Shown: positions 37,101 through 45,929, numbered from the stretch's first letter. The stretch: DNA of 64,000 nucleotides from Phenylobacterium aquaticum (GCF_022695515.1 NZ_JALDPT010000019.1:26613-90612); one strand, 5' to 3'. Numbers and translations are program-made. Notes: generated by a model not told the origin, from the letters alone.

Positions 37101-38610
37101 ACAGGGCGCTGATGCTGGCCGCGGGCAGGGCGGCGACCTGCTGGGCCGACAGGCGGCCGACCTGGGTGGGGGTGAGCGCCGCGATCTGGCTGGTGGTCAG
37201 GGCCCCGACGTCGGCCGCCGACAGGGCCGACAGCTGGCTGTCGGTCAGGCCCTGGATCTGGGTCGAGGTCAGGCCCTTGACCTGGGCGGCGGTGATCGCG
37301 CCGATCTGGACCGTGGAGAGCGCGCCGAGCTGATCGGCGCTGAGCGCGCCCAGGCCCGAGGCGCTGATCCCGCGCACCTGGGCCATGCTGAGGGCCGCGA
37401 CCTGGGTGGTGGCGAAGGCGCCGACCTGGGTGGTGGTGAGCGCGCCGATCTCGGTCGCGGTCAGCCCGGCGAGCTGGTCGAGGCTCAGCGCGCCGATCTG
37501 GGTCCCGGTCAGGCTCTTGACCTGGTTGGGGGTCAGATAGCCGACCTGATCGGCCGACAGGCCGGCCAGCTGGGTGGTGGAGATGGCGGCGATCTCGGTG
37601 GTCGGCAGGCCGCGGATCTGGGCGGCGCTGAGGGCCGCCGTCTGATCCGGCGTCAGGCTGGCGAACTGGTCGAGGCTCATCCAGGCCAGGCCGCCGCTGG
37701 TCATGCCGGCGATCTGGCGGGGGGTGAGGGCGGAGACCTGGGTGGTGGCGAGCGCGCCGATCTGGGTGGCGGTGAACGCCCCCACCGAGGCGGGCGACAG
37801 GCCGGCCAGCTGGGTGGTGGTGAGCGCCGAGATCTGGGTCGCCGACAGGCCGCGCACCTGGGTGGTCGCCAGGGTGGAGAGCTGGGTCGAGCTGACGGTC
37901 GCCAGCTGGTCGGCGCTGAGGGCGGCGATGTCCTGGGCGGAGAGCGCCTTGATCTGGGCGGTGGAAAGGGCCGCGATCTGGGTGGTGGAGAGACCGGCGA
38001 CCTGGGTCGAGGTCATGGCCGCCATCTCGGTGGAGGTCAGGGCGGCGAACTGGCGGTCAGACAGGGACTGCAACTGGGTGGTGGTCAGGCCGCGCACCTG
38101 GCCCGAGGTCAGGGCCGCCACCTGGGGCGTGGTGAGCGCCGCCAGCTGGTCGCTGGAGAGCGACGCCAGCTCCGTCGCCGTCAGGCCGTTGATCTGCTTG
38201 GTCGAGAGCGCCGAGATCTGGGTGGTGGTCAGCGCGGCCAGCTGGTCGCCCGACAGGGCGGAGAGATCGGCGGCGGTGATGCCGGCGAGCTGGGTGGATC
38301 CCAGGCTGGCGATGTCCTCGGGGTCGAAGGCGGTGAACTGGGAGGCGTTCAGCACCGACAGCTGGGCGGCGCTGAAGCTGATCTGGCTGGGCGTCAGCGC
38401 CGAGATCTGCACCCGCGTCAGGGCCGTCATCTGCCGGGTCGACAGGGCGGCCAGCTGGGTCGCGCTGAGCTCGGTCATCTCCGTCGCGGTGAGCGCAGCG
38501 ATCTGAGTGGCCGACAGGCTGGCGATGTCGGAGGTGGTCAGGCTGACGATCGTGTCGCGGCTCAGCGCGGCGATCTGGGCAGGGCTGTAGAGGGAATAGG
38601 CGGCGATCAT
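31127..38610 (-). CDS. Giant octapeptide-repeat protein, about 2,494 aa (one frameshift)
   Basis: Not recognised. After about 12 residues the whole protein is a tandem eight-residue repeat, consensus [ILVMF]-x-[AGS]-L-[ST]-x-[TSD]-Q (typical LTTTQIAA or LSATQVGA), in roughly 310 copies. The second position after S/T is often Pro (LTPTQ, LSPTE) and the last is Q/E/D, the S/T-x-x-E/Q pattern of a helix N-cap, so short capped helices in a solenoid are one possibility. I noticed no Cys, no signal peptide and no TM segment. The C-terminus is QEQLDAFYAAVS. A frameshift at about 31640 (G5 should be G6) splits it; restoring one base gives TQLGGLKASQIGLFSTTEFG and resumes the repeat exactly in register. 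A sigma-54-type promoter lies 128 bases upstream. Confidence 0.85.
31140..38580. repeat. 24-bp tandem periodicity of the octad gene
   Basis: About 7.4 kb of direct, imperfect 24-base repeats, each encoding one octad. Copies differ mainly at third positions and at variable residue positions, so most are diverged rather than recently duplicated. Since 24 is a multiple of three and the motif lacks stops in other frames, long antisense open frames appear here that are not genes. Register breaks are rare: one seven-residue unit at 38363-38382 and a ten-residue unit near 31850-31885. Confidence 0.9.
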
Positions 38611-39052
38611 CGGCGCACGCCTTCGCCGGCCGGGGCAGGGGCCCGACCTGTCGAACTGAACGCGTACTTAGCCCTGTCCAAGGCCATGGGGTTCCTTGCG
38701 CGGCGCCGGCTTTCGACGTCGCATTAACCAAACCCACGCAAGAGTTGTGCCAACCGGCGTCGCCCCTAAGGCTATGAGGCGGCTCAGGAATTCGGGGTCG
38801 CGCCGGATGGGGCGGCAGCTTCTGCCGGTTCGGGGCGGCCGGTCGGGTAACCAAGTCCGCCATCGGGGCGGGGCGAGTCGCCCCGGCGTCTTCGCGGCCC
38901 GCGGCTCTGCCTGATCCCTGGCCAGTTCCTGCGCCAAGCCGTCAAAGCGCAGGCGCCTGGATCAAAAGCGGCCCGCCCCTCCACGGACGGTTGGCGCAGG
39001 GGAGGCCCGGCTTCGTAGGTCTGGGCCCCGTTGGGGTCAGGGAGCACGCCGC
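38611..39052. other. 442-bp divergent intergenic region
   Basis: Between the giant gene and the amine oxidase. It contains the sigma-54-type site (38738-38752) for the giant gene; I see no convincing coding sequence. The part nearest the amine oxidase (38890-39050) is G/C-rich without clear boxes. Confidence 0.5.
38738..38752 (-). promoter_or_regulatory. Sigma-54 (RpoN) -24/-12 promoter of the giant repeat gene
   Basis: On the minus strand the sequence is TGGCAC-AACTC-TTGC, an exact match to the core -24/-12 consensus with correct spacing (GG and GC ten bases apart). Transcription would begin near 38727, leaving a leader of about 115 bases to the ATG at 38610. A TTAACCA motif (38724-38730, plus strand), similar to a CtrA half-site, overlaps the expected start. 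Sigma-54 promoters need an enhancer-binding activator; its site is not identified. Confidence 0.7.
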
Positions 39053-40645
39053 ATGGAACAGACAGGTCAGAAGACGACGCGACGGCAGTTGCTGTCGACC
39101 ATCGGGGTCCTGGGCGGGACGGCCCTGCTCTACAATATGATGACCACCCTGGGGTACGCGGCCGAGACCCAGTTCGCGGGCCCGCCGAACCTGTCCGGCG
39201 CCAAGAAGGGCGCCTCGGTCATCGTGCTGGGGGCGGGCCTGGCCGGCATGCTGGCGGCCTATGAGCTGACCAAGGCCGGCTACAAGGTCCAGATCATTGA
39301 GTATCAGGGCCGCGCCGGTGGCCGGAACTGGTCCCTCTATGGCGGCGACACCTATACTGAGCTGGGCGGGGCGACCCAGAAGGTGGGCTTTGCGCCCGGC
39401 AACTATCTGAACCCCGGCCCCTGGCGGATCCCGCACCATCACCGGACCCTGCTGCACTATTGCAAACAGTTCGGTGTGGCCCTGGAGCCCTTCATCCAGT
39501 TCAACCACAACGCCTATGTCCACAATACCGACGCCTTCGGCGGCAAGCCCCAGAGGTTCAAGGCCCTGGCCGCCGACTTCGAGGGCAATGTCGCCGAACT
39601 GCTCGGCAAGGCGCTGGACCAGAAGAGCCTCGACGCCGAAGTCACGGCCGAGGACCGCGACCGCCTGAAGGAGGCGCTGCGCGAATGGGGCATGCTCGAC
39701 AAGGACATGCGCTACGCCAAGAACCTCCGGTCGGCCGAGCATCGCGGCTTCGACCGGCCGCCGGGCGGCGGGGTCAATGGCGCGCCGACGCCCTCGGACG
39801 TCTTCGCCCTGCATGACGTGCTGGATTCCGGCATCTGGCGGAACATGGCGTTCTTCATGAACAGCGAGTTCCAGACCACCATGTTCCAGCCGGTCGGCGG
39901 CATGGGCATGATCGGCAAGGCCTTCGCGGCCCAGGTCCAGCCGCTGATCACCTACAACGCCAAGGTCACCAAGATCGACCAGGACAAGAAGGGGGTGAAG
40001 GTCACCTATGCCGACACCGGCACGGGGACGGTCACCGAGGCCAAGGCCGACTGGTGCGTCTGCACCATCCCGCTGACGGTGCTCAGCCAGATCGAGAGCA
40101 ATCTGTCCGACGACCTGCAGGCCGCCATCGCCGCCGTGCCCTATTCCAACTCGGTCAAGATCGGGCTCGAGATGAAGCGGCGGTTCTGGGAGGAGGACGC
40201 CTCCATCTATGGCGGCCACAGCTTCACCAACCAGGAGATCAGCCTGATTTCCTATCCCAACAACAACTTCTTCAAGGACGGGCCGGCGGTGCTGCTGGGC
40301 GCCTTCGCCAGCGGCATGGGCGGCTATCACTTGGCCGGCATGACCCCGGAACAGCGGATCGAGGCGGCGCTCGCCCAGGGCTCGGTCTTCCACCCGGAGA
40401 GCTATCGCAAGGAGTTCCTGAGCGGCGCCTCGGTGGCCTGGAACCGCGTGCCGTGGATCCTGGGCTGCTGCGCCCGCTGGACCGAGGAGACCCGCAAGGC
40501 GCACTACCAGACCCTGGTCGCCATGGACAATCGCGTGGTCCTGGCCGGGGAGCACGCCTCTTACGTCGGCTGCTGGATGGAGGGGGCGCTGCTCTCCTCG
40601 ATCGACGCCATCACCCGTCTGCACAAGCGCGCCCTGGAGGCCTGA
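39053..40645 (+). CDS. Tat-exported flavin amine oxidase/dehydrogenase
   Basis: A 530-aa FAD enzyme of the monoamine oxidase family. A twin-arginine signal (KTTRRQLLSTIGVLGGTALL) precedes the FAD Rossmann motif SVIVLGAGLAGMLAAYELTK (residues 55-74) and the RAGGRNWSLYGGDTYTELGG segment. Near the C-terminus RVVLAGEHASYVGCWMEGAL holds the second FAD-binding motif. Export to the periplasm and the cytochrome c gene starting 2 bases after its stop suggest electrons go to cytochrome c rather than O2, as with bacterial nicotine oxidoreductase and its cytochrome partner. The amine substrate is not known. Confidence 0.9.
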   Translation: MEQTGQKTTRRQLLSTIGVLGGTALLYNMMTTLGYAAETQFAGPPNLSGAKKGASVIVLGAGLAGMLAAYELTKAGYKVQIIEYQGRAGGRNWSLYGGDTYTELGGATQKVGFAPGNYLNPGPWRIPHHHRTLLHYCKQFGVALEPFIQFNHNAYVHNTDAFGGKPQRFKALAADFEGNVAELLGKALDQKSLDAEVTAEDRDRLKEALREWGMLDKDMRYAKNLRSAEHRGFDRPPGGGVNGAPTPSDVFALHDVLDSGIWRNMAFFMNSEFQTTMFQPVGGMGMIGKAFAAQVQPLITYNAKVTKIDQDKKGVKVTYADTGTGTVTEAKADWCVCTIPLTVLSQIESNLSDDLQAAIAAVPYSNSVKIGLEMKRRFWEEDASIYGGHSFTNQEISLISYPNNNFFKDGPAVLLGAFASGMGGYHLAGMTPEQRIEAALAQGSVFHPESYRKEFLSGASVAWNRVPWILGCCARWTEETRKAHYQTLVAMDNRVVLAGEHASYVGCWMEGALLSSIDAITRLHKRALEA

Positions 40646-40647
40646 CC

Positions 40648-41067
40648 ATGACCCATCGCATGATGTTCCGCATGATCCTGGGCGCCGCCTCGTTCGCGCT
40701 CGCCGCGCCGGCCCTGGCCGACGAGCCGGGCCCCGGCGGCAGCAAGCCGCCTGTGCCCGTGACCGGCGAGCAGGTCTATCAGATGGTCTGCCAGGCCTGT
40801 CACATGGCCGACGGCAAGGGCGGTGTGGGGGCGGGCAAGGTGCCGGCGCTCGCCAGCAATCCCAAGCTGAAGGTCGCGGCCTATCCGATCATCATGGTCA
40901 GCAAGGGGCGCGGGGCCATGCCCTGGTTCTATGACACGCTGAGCCCCGCCCAGACCGCGGCGGTGATCACCTATGTCCGCACCCACTTCGGCAACGCCTA
41001 TCCGGAACCGGTGACGGCGGCGGACGTGAGCAAGCTGGCGGGGCCTCCGCCGGCGGCGGGTCACTAG
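40648..41067 (+). CDS. Class I cytochrome c
   Basis: A 139-aa periplasmic monohaem cytochrome c with a signal peptide (MILGAASFALAAPALA) and haem motif CQACH (YQMVCQACHMADGKGG). The axial Met is likely in GRGAMPWFYDTLSPAQ, followed by the terminal helix AAVITYVRTHFGN. It lies directly after the amine oxidase, so it is its probable electron acceptor. The acidic/proline-rich linker after the signal (DEPGPGGSKPPVPVTG) is common in such cytochromes. Confidence 0.92.
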   Translation: MTHRMMFRMILGAASFALAAPALADEPGPGGSKPPVPVTGEQVYQMVCQACHMADGKGGVGAGKVPALASNPKLKVAAYPIIMVSKGRGAMPWFYDTLSPAQTAAVITYVRTHFGNAYPEPVTAADVSKLAGPPPAAGH

Positions 41068-41074
41068 GGCGGGG

Positions 41075-41689
41075 TCAGCGCGCCTTCAGGGCGGCGAGCA
41101 CCACGGGCGTCAGGCCCGCGGCGATCACCTGGGCGCCCTGGGCGTTGGGGTGGAGGCCGTCATGTTGGCGCAGGCCCGGCCCGACACCCGCCAGCAGGTC
41201 GGGATAGAGGGTCAGGTGGTGGGCCTTGGCGAGCCGGGCGTAGAGGCCGGTGAACTCCTGGGCGTAGGCGCGGCCGATGGCCGGCGGCGGCTTCAGCCCG
41301 GCCAGGATCACCTGGATGCGGCGCTTCTGCAGGCGGGTGATGATGGCGTCGAGATTGGCGGCGGTCCGCTTGGGATCGACGCCTTGCAGCAGGTCGTTGC
41401 CGCCGAGGGCGACCAGGCACAGGGCGGTGTCGGACTGGACGCTGAAATCCACCCGCGCCAGGCCGCCGGCGGTGGTGTCGCCCGAGACCCCGGCGGGCCG
41501 GATCAGCACCTGGGCGCCGGCCTTGGTCAGGGCGTCCTGCAGCCGCGCGGGAAAGGCCTGGGCGGCGGACAGGCCGTAGCCGGCGGTGATCGAGTCGCCG
41601 AGGATGGTCACCACGCGCGGCGCCGCCGCCAGGGCAGGGCCCGCCGCGAGCAGGGCGGGCAGCAAAAGAAGGTCTCGTCGCGCGATCAT
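41075..41689 (-). CDS. tesA: Arylesterase/lysophospholipase L1-like SGNH hydrolase
   Basis: A 204-aa periplasmic SGNH esterase with a signal peptide (MIARRDLLLLPALLAAGPAL). All blocks are visible: I, TILGDSITAGYGL (Ser nucleophile); II, SGDTTAGG; III, ALGGNDLL; V, QHDGLHPNAQG (Asp and His). It is divergent from and adjacent to a YbbA/YbbP-type ABC transporter; this three-gene set is widespread in Proteobacteria, and the transporter is thought to deliver hydrophobic substrates to TesA. Its stop is 7 bases from the stop of the cytochrome c gene. Confidence 0.93.
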   Translation of the reverse strand: MIARRDLLLLPALLAAGPALAAAPRVVTILGDSITAGYGLSAAQAFPARLQDALTKAGAQVLIRPAGVSGDTTAGGLARVDFSVQSDTALCLVALGGNDLLQGVDPKRTAANLDAIITRLQKRRIQVILAGLKPPPAIGRAYAQEFTGLYARLAKAHHLTLYPDLLAGVGPGLRQHDGLHPNAQGAQVIAAGLTPVVLAALKAR

Positions 41690-41758
41690 GGGGGCGTGCC
41701 TTTGGCGGTCGCTGTCCTATCTAGGGTCATAGCGACCTTTCGCAATGCGAGGCCCTCC

Positions 41759-42436
41759 TTGTCCGACGCCCATCCGCCGCTTCGTCTGGAAGCCGTATCC
41801 CTCACCCTGCCGTCCTCGGCGGGCCAGGTCGAGATCCTGCGGGGGCTGGAGCTCTCGGTGGGGGCCGGTGAGCGGCTGGCGGTCACCGGGCCGTCGGGAT
41901 CGGGCAAGTCCTCGCTGATCTCAGTCGCCGCCGGGCTGGAGCGGCCGACCTCCGGGCGGGTGTCGGTGTTCGGCCAGGACCTGGGCGGTCTCGATGAGGA
42001 CGGCCGCGCGCGGCTGCGGCGGGGCCGGGTGGCGCTGGTGTTCCAGTCCTTCCACCTGCTGCCCAACATGACCGCCGAGGAGAACGTCGCCACGCCGCTG
42101 GAGATCGCCGGGGCCGCGAAGCCCGAGGAGACCGCCCGGACCTGGCTCGACCGGGTGGGGCTCTCGGCCCGGCTGCGGCACTATCCGCACCAGCTGTCCG
42201 GCGGCGAGCAGCAGCGGGTGGCCCTGGCCCGCGCGCTGGCCGGGCGGCCCAGCCTGCTGTTCGCCGACGAGCCGACCGGCAATCTCGATTCCGCCAATGC
42301 GGCCCTGGTCGCCGACATGATGTTCGACCTGGTCGCGCAGACCGGGGCGGCCATGGTGCTGGTGACCCACGACCCGGACCTGGCCCAGCGGGCCGACCGG
42401 ATCGCCCACATGCGCGACGGGCGGCTGGTCTCTTGA
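41759..42436 (+). CDS. ybbA: ABC transporter ATP-binding protein (YbbA type)
   Basis: A 225-aa ATPase of the MacB/LolD class. Walker A is TGPSGSGKSSL, the signature LSGGEQQRVALARALAG, Walker B SLLFADEPTGNLDS, and the H-loop LVTHDPDLA. No initiating ATG fits; the TTG at 41759, preceded by GCGAGG, is the best start. The stop overlaps the next gene's TTG by 4 bases (TTGA). Works with the adjacent YbbP permease and the divergent tesA. Confidence 0.92.
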   Translation: MSDAHPPLRLEAVSLTLPSSAGQVEILRGLELSVGAGERLAVTGPSGSGKSSLISVAAGLERPTSGRVSVFGQDLGGLDEDGRARLRRGRVALVFQSFHLLPNMTAEENVATPLEIAGAAKPEETARTWLDRVGLSARLRHYPHQLSGGEQQRVALARALAGRPSLLFADEPTGNLDSANAALVADMMFDLVAQTGAAMVLVTHDPDLAQRADRIAHMRDGRLVS

Positions 42437-44955
42437 GCTGGCTATCCTGGCGTTTCGCCCGGCGCGAGCTGCGCTCCGGGGTCAAGGGCTTTCGGGTGTT
42501 CCTGGCCTGCCTGGCGCTCGGCGTCGCGGCCATCGCAGCCGCGGGCTCGACCGCCGAGGCCTTCCGCCGCGGCCTGGCCTCCCAGGCGAGCGAGATCCTG
42601 GGCGGCGACCTGGCGCTCACCGTCGAACAGCGGGAATTCACGCAGGCCGAGCGCCAGGCGATCCTGGCCCAGGGCCAGGTCTCCTGGGCGGCCAGCGCGC
42701 GGGGCATGGCCGAGGCGCCGTCCGGCCTGCGCCGGCTTGTCGAGCTGCGCGGCGTGGCCGGGGGCTATCCCCTGGTCGGCAAGCTGGAGCTGCAGGGGGC
42801 GCCGAGCCTGGAGGCCGCCCTGCGGACCGATCCGGACGGGACGGCCGGGGCGGCGGTCGAGCAGAGCCTGCTGGACCGCCTGGGCCTGAAGCTGGGCGAC
42901 CGGTTCCTGGTCGGCAATGTGCCGCTGATCGCCCGCGCGGTGCTGATCCAGGAGCCGGACCGGCTGTCGCGCGGCTTCGCCCTGGGGCCGCGGGTGCTGA
43001 CCCGGCTGAAGACCGTGCAGGATGGCGGGTTCCTCGCGCCGGGCCTGCCGTTCGGCGAGACCGCCCGTATTCGCCTGCCGCCCTCGGTGTCGCCGGAGCA
43101 GGCGACGGCGACCCTGCGCAAGCTGGCGCCCAAGTCCGAGCTGCGGATCCGCGACCGCAATGACGCGGCGCCGGGCATCCACCGGCTGATCGACCAGCTG
43201 GAATACTTCCTGGGCTTCATCGGCCTGGCCTCCCTGGTCGCGGGCGGGCTCGGCGTGTTCGGAGCCGTGTCGGCCTATCTGGACTCCAAGACCGGCTCGA
43301 TCGCGGTGCTGAAGGCGCTGGGCGCGGACGGGGCCCTGGTGCGCAATATCTACCTCCTGCAGATCGGCCTGCTCGCCCTGCTGGGCGTCGCCCTCGGGGT
43401 GGCGGTCGGGGGCGCGGCGCCGCTGGCGCTCGGCGCCATGGTGCAGGATCAGCTGCCGGTCCCCGCCCTGTTCGCCGTCTATCCGATCCCGCTGCTGAAG
43501 GCCGCGGCTTTTGGCCTGGCCTCGGCCGCCGCGTTTTCGCTCGTGCCTCTGGCCCGCACCCGCACCACCTCGCCGGCCATGCTGCTGCGCCGCGACCTGA
43601 AAGGGCCGGTGTCGCTGGGGCTTGAGGCGGTGGGGGCGGGGATCGCCGGTCTGGCGCTGGCCGGCCTGGCGATTGTGACCGCGCCGACGCCCATCGCCGC
43701 CGTGATCATGATGGCGGGCGTGGCCGTCGCCTTCGGATTCCTTTGGGCCCTGGGGCTCGCGGGCGCCTGGGGCGCAGGCCAGGTGCGGGCGCGCACATCC
43801 GGACCTCTGCGCATGGCGCTCGCCAATCTGGCCGGTCCGGGTTCGGCGGCGCGGACGGCGGCGCCGGCCATCGGCCTGGGGGTCGGTCTGCTGGCCGCCG
43901 TGGTGCTGATCCAGTCGAGCCTGCTGCGCCAGGTCTCCGAGGTCGCGCCGCGCACCGCGCCGGCGCTGGTGTTCACCGAAATCCCCGGAGAGCAGGTCGC
44001 CGCATTCGACGCTGCGGTGAGCCGGGCCTTCGGGGCGCCGCTGACGGCGGACAACTATCTGCGGGCGCCCTTCGTCACCGGCCGGATCGTCCGGGTGCGG
44101 GGCGAGACCGTCGATCCTGAGAAGATCCCGCCCTCGGACCGCTGGGCCTATGACAACGACATCTCGCTTTCGGCCCTGGGGCCGGAGCCGGCCAATGCCG
44201 GGATTCTGTCGGGCCGCTGGTGGCCCGCCGACTATTCCGGCCCGCCGCTGATCGCGGTCGAGACCCAGGCGGCCAAGGGCGGCCATCTGAAGGTCGGCGA
44301 CCCGATCACCGTCTCGATCCTGGGCCGCGAGATCGACGCCAAGGTCGCGGTGATCCGCAAGGTGGATTTCGGCGGCTTCGGCGCGAGCTTCCCCCTGGTG
44401 CTGACGCCCAACGCCGTGGAGGGCGCGAACCTGCGCCATGTCGCCATCGCCAAGGCGTCCAAGGCCCAGGAGGCGGCGGTGACCCTGGCGCTGGGCCGGG
44501 ACTTTCCGCAGGTCAATGTGATCTCGGTGCGCGACCAGCTGGAGGCGGCCACCGACCTGTTCAACCGCTTGGCGCTGGCGATCCGGGGCGCCGCGGCCGT
44601 TGCGGCCCTGGCGGGGCTGCTGGTCCTGGTCGGCGCCATCGCGGCGCGGGCTCAAGGGAGGGCGCGGGAGGCGGCGATCCTCAAGGCCCTGGGCGCCAGT
44701 CGGGCGCAGATCCTCAGCGCCTATGTGCTGGAATATGGCGCGGTGGGCGTGATCGCCGGAGCGGCCGGCGTAGGGCTCGGCTATCTGGCCGCCTGGCCGG
44801 TGGTGACCCTGGTGTTCAAGGCCCATTGGGGCGTGGACTGGGCGGGCGTCGGCGCCCTGGTCGGCGGCGCGGCCCTGGTGGCGGGGCTGGGCGGTCTGGC
44901 GGCCTCGGTCCAGGCCCTGTCCAAGCGGCCGGCGGAGGCGCTGCGCGCGCCCTGA
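42433..44955 (+). CDS. ybbP: ABC transporter permease, FtsX/YbbP family
   Basis: An 840-aa permease with two FtsX-like halves. TM segments include residues 20-42 (GFRVFLACLALGVAAIAAAG), a cluster around 255-380 (FLGFIGLASLVAGGLGVFGA, IYLLQIGLLALLGVALGVAV), one at about 410-445, one near 480-500, and a C-terminal cluster (AAAVAALAGLLVLVGAIAAR, AVGVIAGAAGVGLGYLAAWP). Periplasmic domains lie between, in the usual YbbP layout. TTG start, coupled to ybbA. The complex is mechanosensitive-type (MacB-like) and extracts or moves substrate rather than importing. Confidence 0.93.
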   Translation: MSWLSWRFARRELRSGVKGFRVFLACLALGVAAIAAAGSTAEAFRRGLASQASEILGGDLALTVEQREFTQAERQAILAQGQVSWAASARGMAEAPSGLRRLVELRGVAGGYPLVGKLELQGAPSLEAALRTDPDGTAGAAVEQSLLDRLGLKLGDRFLVGNVPLIARAVLIQEPDRLSRGFALGPRVLTRLKTVQDGGFLAPGLPFGETARIRLPPSVSPEQATATLRKLAPKSELRIRDRNDAAPGIHRLIDQLEYFLGFIGLASLVAGGLGVFGAVSAYLDSKTGSIAVLKALGADGALVRNIYLLQIGLLALLGVALGVAVGGAAPLALGAMVQDQLPVPALFAVYPIPLLKAAAFGLASAAAFSLVPLARTRTTSPAMLLRRDLKGPVSLGLEAVGAGIAGLALAGLAIVTAPTPIAAVIMMAGVAVAFGFLWALGLAGAWGAGQVRARTSGPLRMALANLAGPGSAARTAAPAIGLGVGLLAAVVLIQSSLLRQVSEVAPRTAPALVFTEIPGEQVAAFDAAVSRAFGAPLTADNYLRAPFVTGRIVRVRGETVDPEKIPPSDRWAYDNDISLSALGPEPANAGILSGRWWPADYSGPPLIAVETQAAKGGHLKVGDPITVSILGREIDAKVAVIRKVDFGGFGASFPLVLTPNAVEGANLRHVAIAKASKAQEAAVTLALGRDFPQVNVISVRDQLEAATDLFNRLALAIRGAAAVAALAGLLVLVGAIAARAQGRAREAAILKALGASRAQILSAYVLEYGAVGVIAGAAGVGLGYLAAWPVVTLVFKAHWGVDWAGVGALVGGAALVAGLGGLAASVQALSKRPAEALRAP

Positions 44956-45005
44956 CCGGCGGCGCTCAAGCTGATAGGCTGGCCGGGCTTGCGACAGGGA
45001 CGCCC

Positions 45006-45929
45006 ATGCTGATCCATCCCACCGGCCGGTTCGACAATCACCCTGCGGACAATCGGCACATCGAGGTTCTGCCCCTGGCCGCGGCCATGGGGGCCGAGAT
45101 CCGCGGGGTCTCAATCGCCGCGCTGAGCGACGAGGCCTTCGCCGAGGTGCGTGCGGCCCTGTTCCGGCACAAGATGATCTTCTTCCGCGACCAGGACATC
45201 AGCCACGCCGACCAGGCGGCCTTCAGCCGCCGCTTCGGTCCCTTCGCCGAGGACGCCTACACCAAGGGCGTGCCCGGCCATCCGGAGGTCCAGCCGCTGA
45301 TCAAGGAGGCCGACCAGAGCGTCGGCATGGTGTTCGGCGCCGGCTGGCATACCGACAGCGCCTTCCTGGCCGAGCCCCCGGCGATCAGCATGCTGTATGG
45401 CGTGGAGATCCCGCCCTATGGCGGCGACACCATCTTCGCCAATTCGGCCCTGGCCTACGCCATGCTCAGCCCGACGATGCAGGCGATGATCGCGCCCCTG
45501 AAGGTCCATATGTCGATGGCCAAGGTGGTGGAGACGGCGCGGGCCAATCTTGACGCGGACGAGACGCCGCTCGGCCGGGTGGCCGCGACGCGGGACATGA
45601 ACCGCCTGCCCGACGAGATCGCCAGGAAGGTGGCGGGGACGATGCATCCGCTGGTCCGCACCCATCCGGTGACGGGCGAGAAGGCGCTCTATTGCGACGA
45701 GACCTACGCCACGGGGATCGACGGCCTGACGGCGGCCGAGGCCGCGCCGCTGCTGAAGTTCCTGGTCGAGCATATCACCCAGCCGGCCTTCACCTGCCGC
45801 CTGCGCTGGGCGCCGGGCACCTATGCGGCCTGGGACAACCGCATCTGCGTACACCAGGCCTTCAACGACTATGACGGCTTCCGGCGCGAGCTCTATCGCA
45901 CCACTATCGCCGGCGAGGCGCCCCGCTAG
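45006..45929 (+). CDS. TauD/TfdA-family Fe(II)/2-oxoglutarate dioxygenase
   Basis: A 307-aa non-haem iron dioxygenase. The iron facial triad is visible: His/Asp in GWHTDSAFL, and distal His in NRICVHQAFNDYDGF. The 2-oxoglutarate Arg is in RRELYRTTI. IEVLPLAAAMGAEIRGVSI and FFRDQDISHADQAAFSRRFG are the N-terminal family patterns. Such enzymes hydroxylate taurine, alkylsulfates, phenoxyacids or similar; substrate not predicted. ATG at 45006 precedes the conserved start. Its stop overlaps the converging acyl-CoA dehydrogenase in CTAG. Confidence 0.9.
   Translation: MLIHPTGRFDNHPADNRHIEVLPLAAAMGAEIRGVSIAALSDEAFAEVRAALFRHKMIFFRDQDISHADQAAFSRRFGPFAEDAYTKGVPGHPEVQPLIKEADQSVGMVFGAGWHTDSAFLAEPPAISMLYGVEIPPYGGDTIFANSALAYAMLSPTMQAMIAPLKVHMSMAKVVETARANLDADETPLGRVAATRDMNRLPDEIARKVAGTMHPLVRTHPVTGEKALYCDETYATGIDGLTAAEAAPLLKFLVEHITQPAFTCRLRWAPGTYAAWDNRICVHQAFNDYDGFRRELYRTTIAGEAPR

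Noticed and set aside
31140..38580. Possible CRISPR or minisatellite array
   Set aside because: There are no unique spacers between identical repeats; the units are contiguous, coding and kept in one reading frame.
35218..38727. Long plus-strand open frame (about 1,169 codons) opposite the giant gene
   Set aside because: It is a by-product of the 24-base periodicity: the repeat has no stop codons in several frames, and the predicted protein is a Gly/Arg/Asp-rich repeat with no start signal. The same applies to 32116-34362 and the shorter frames in this region.
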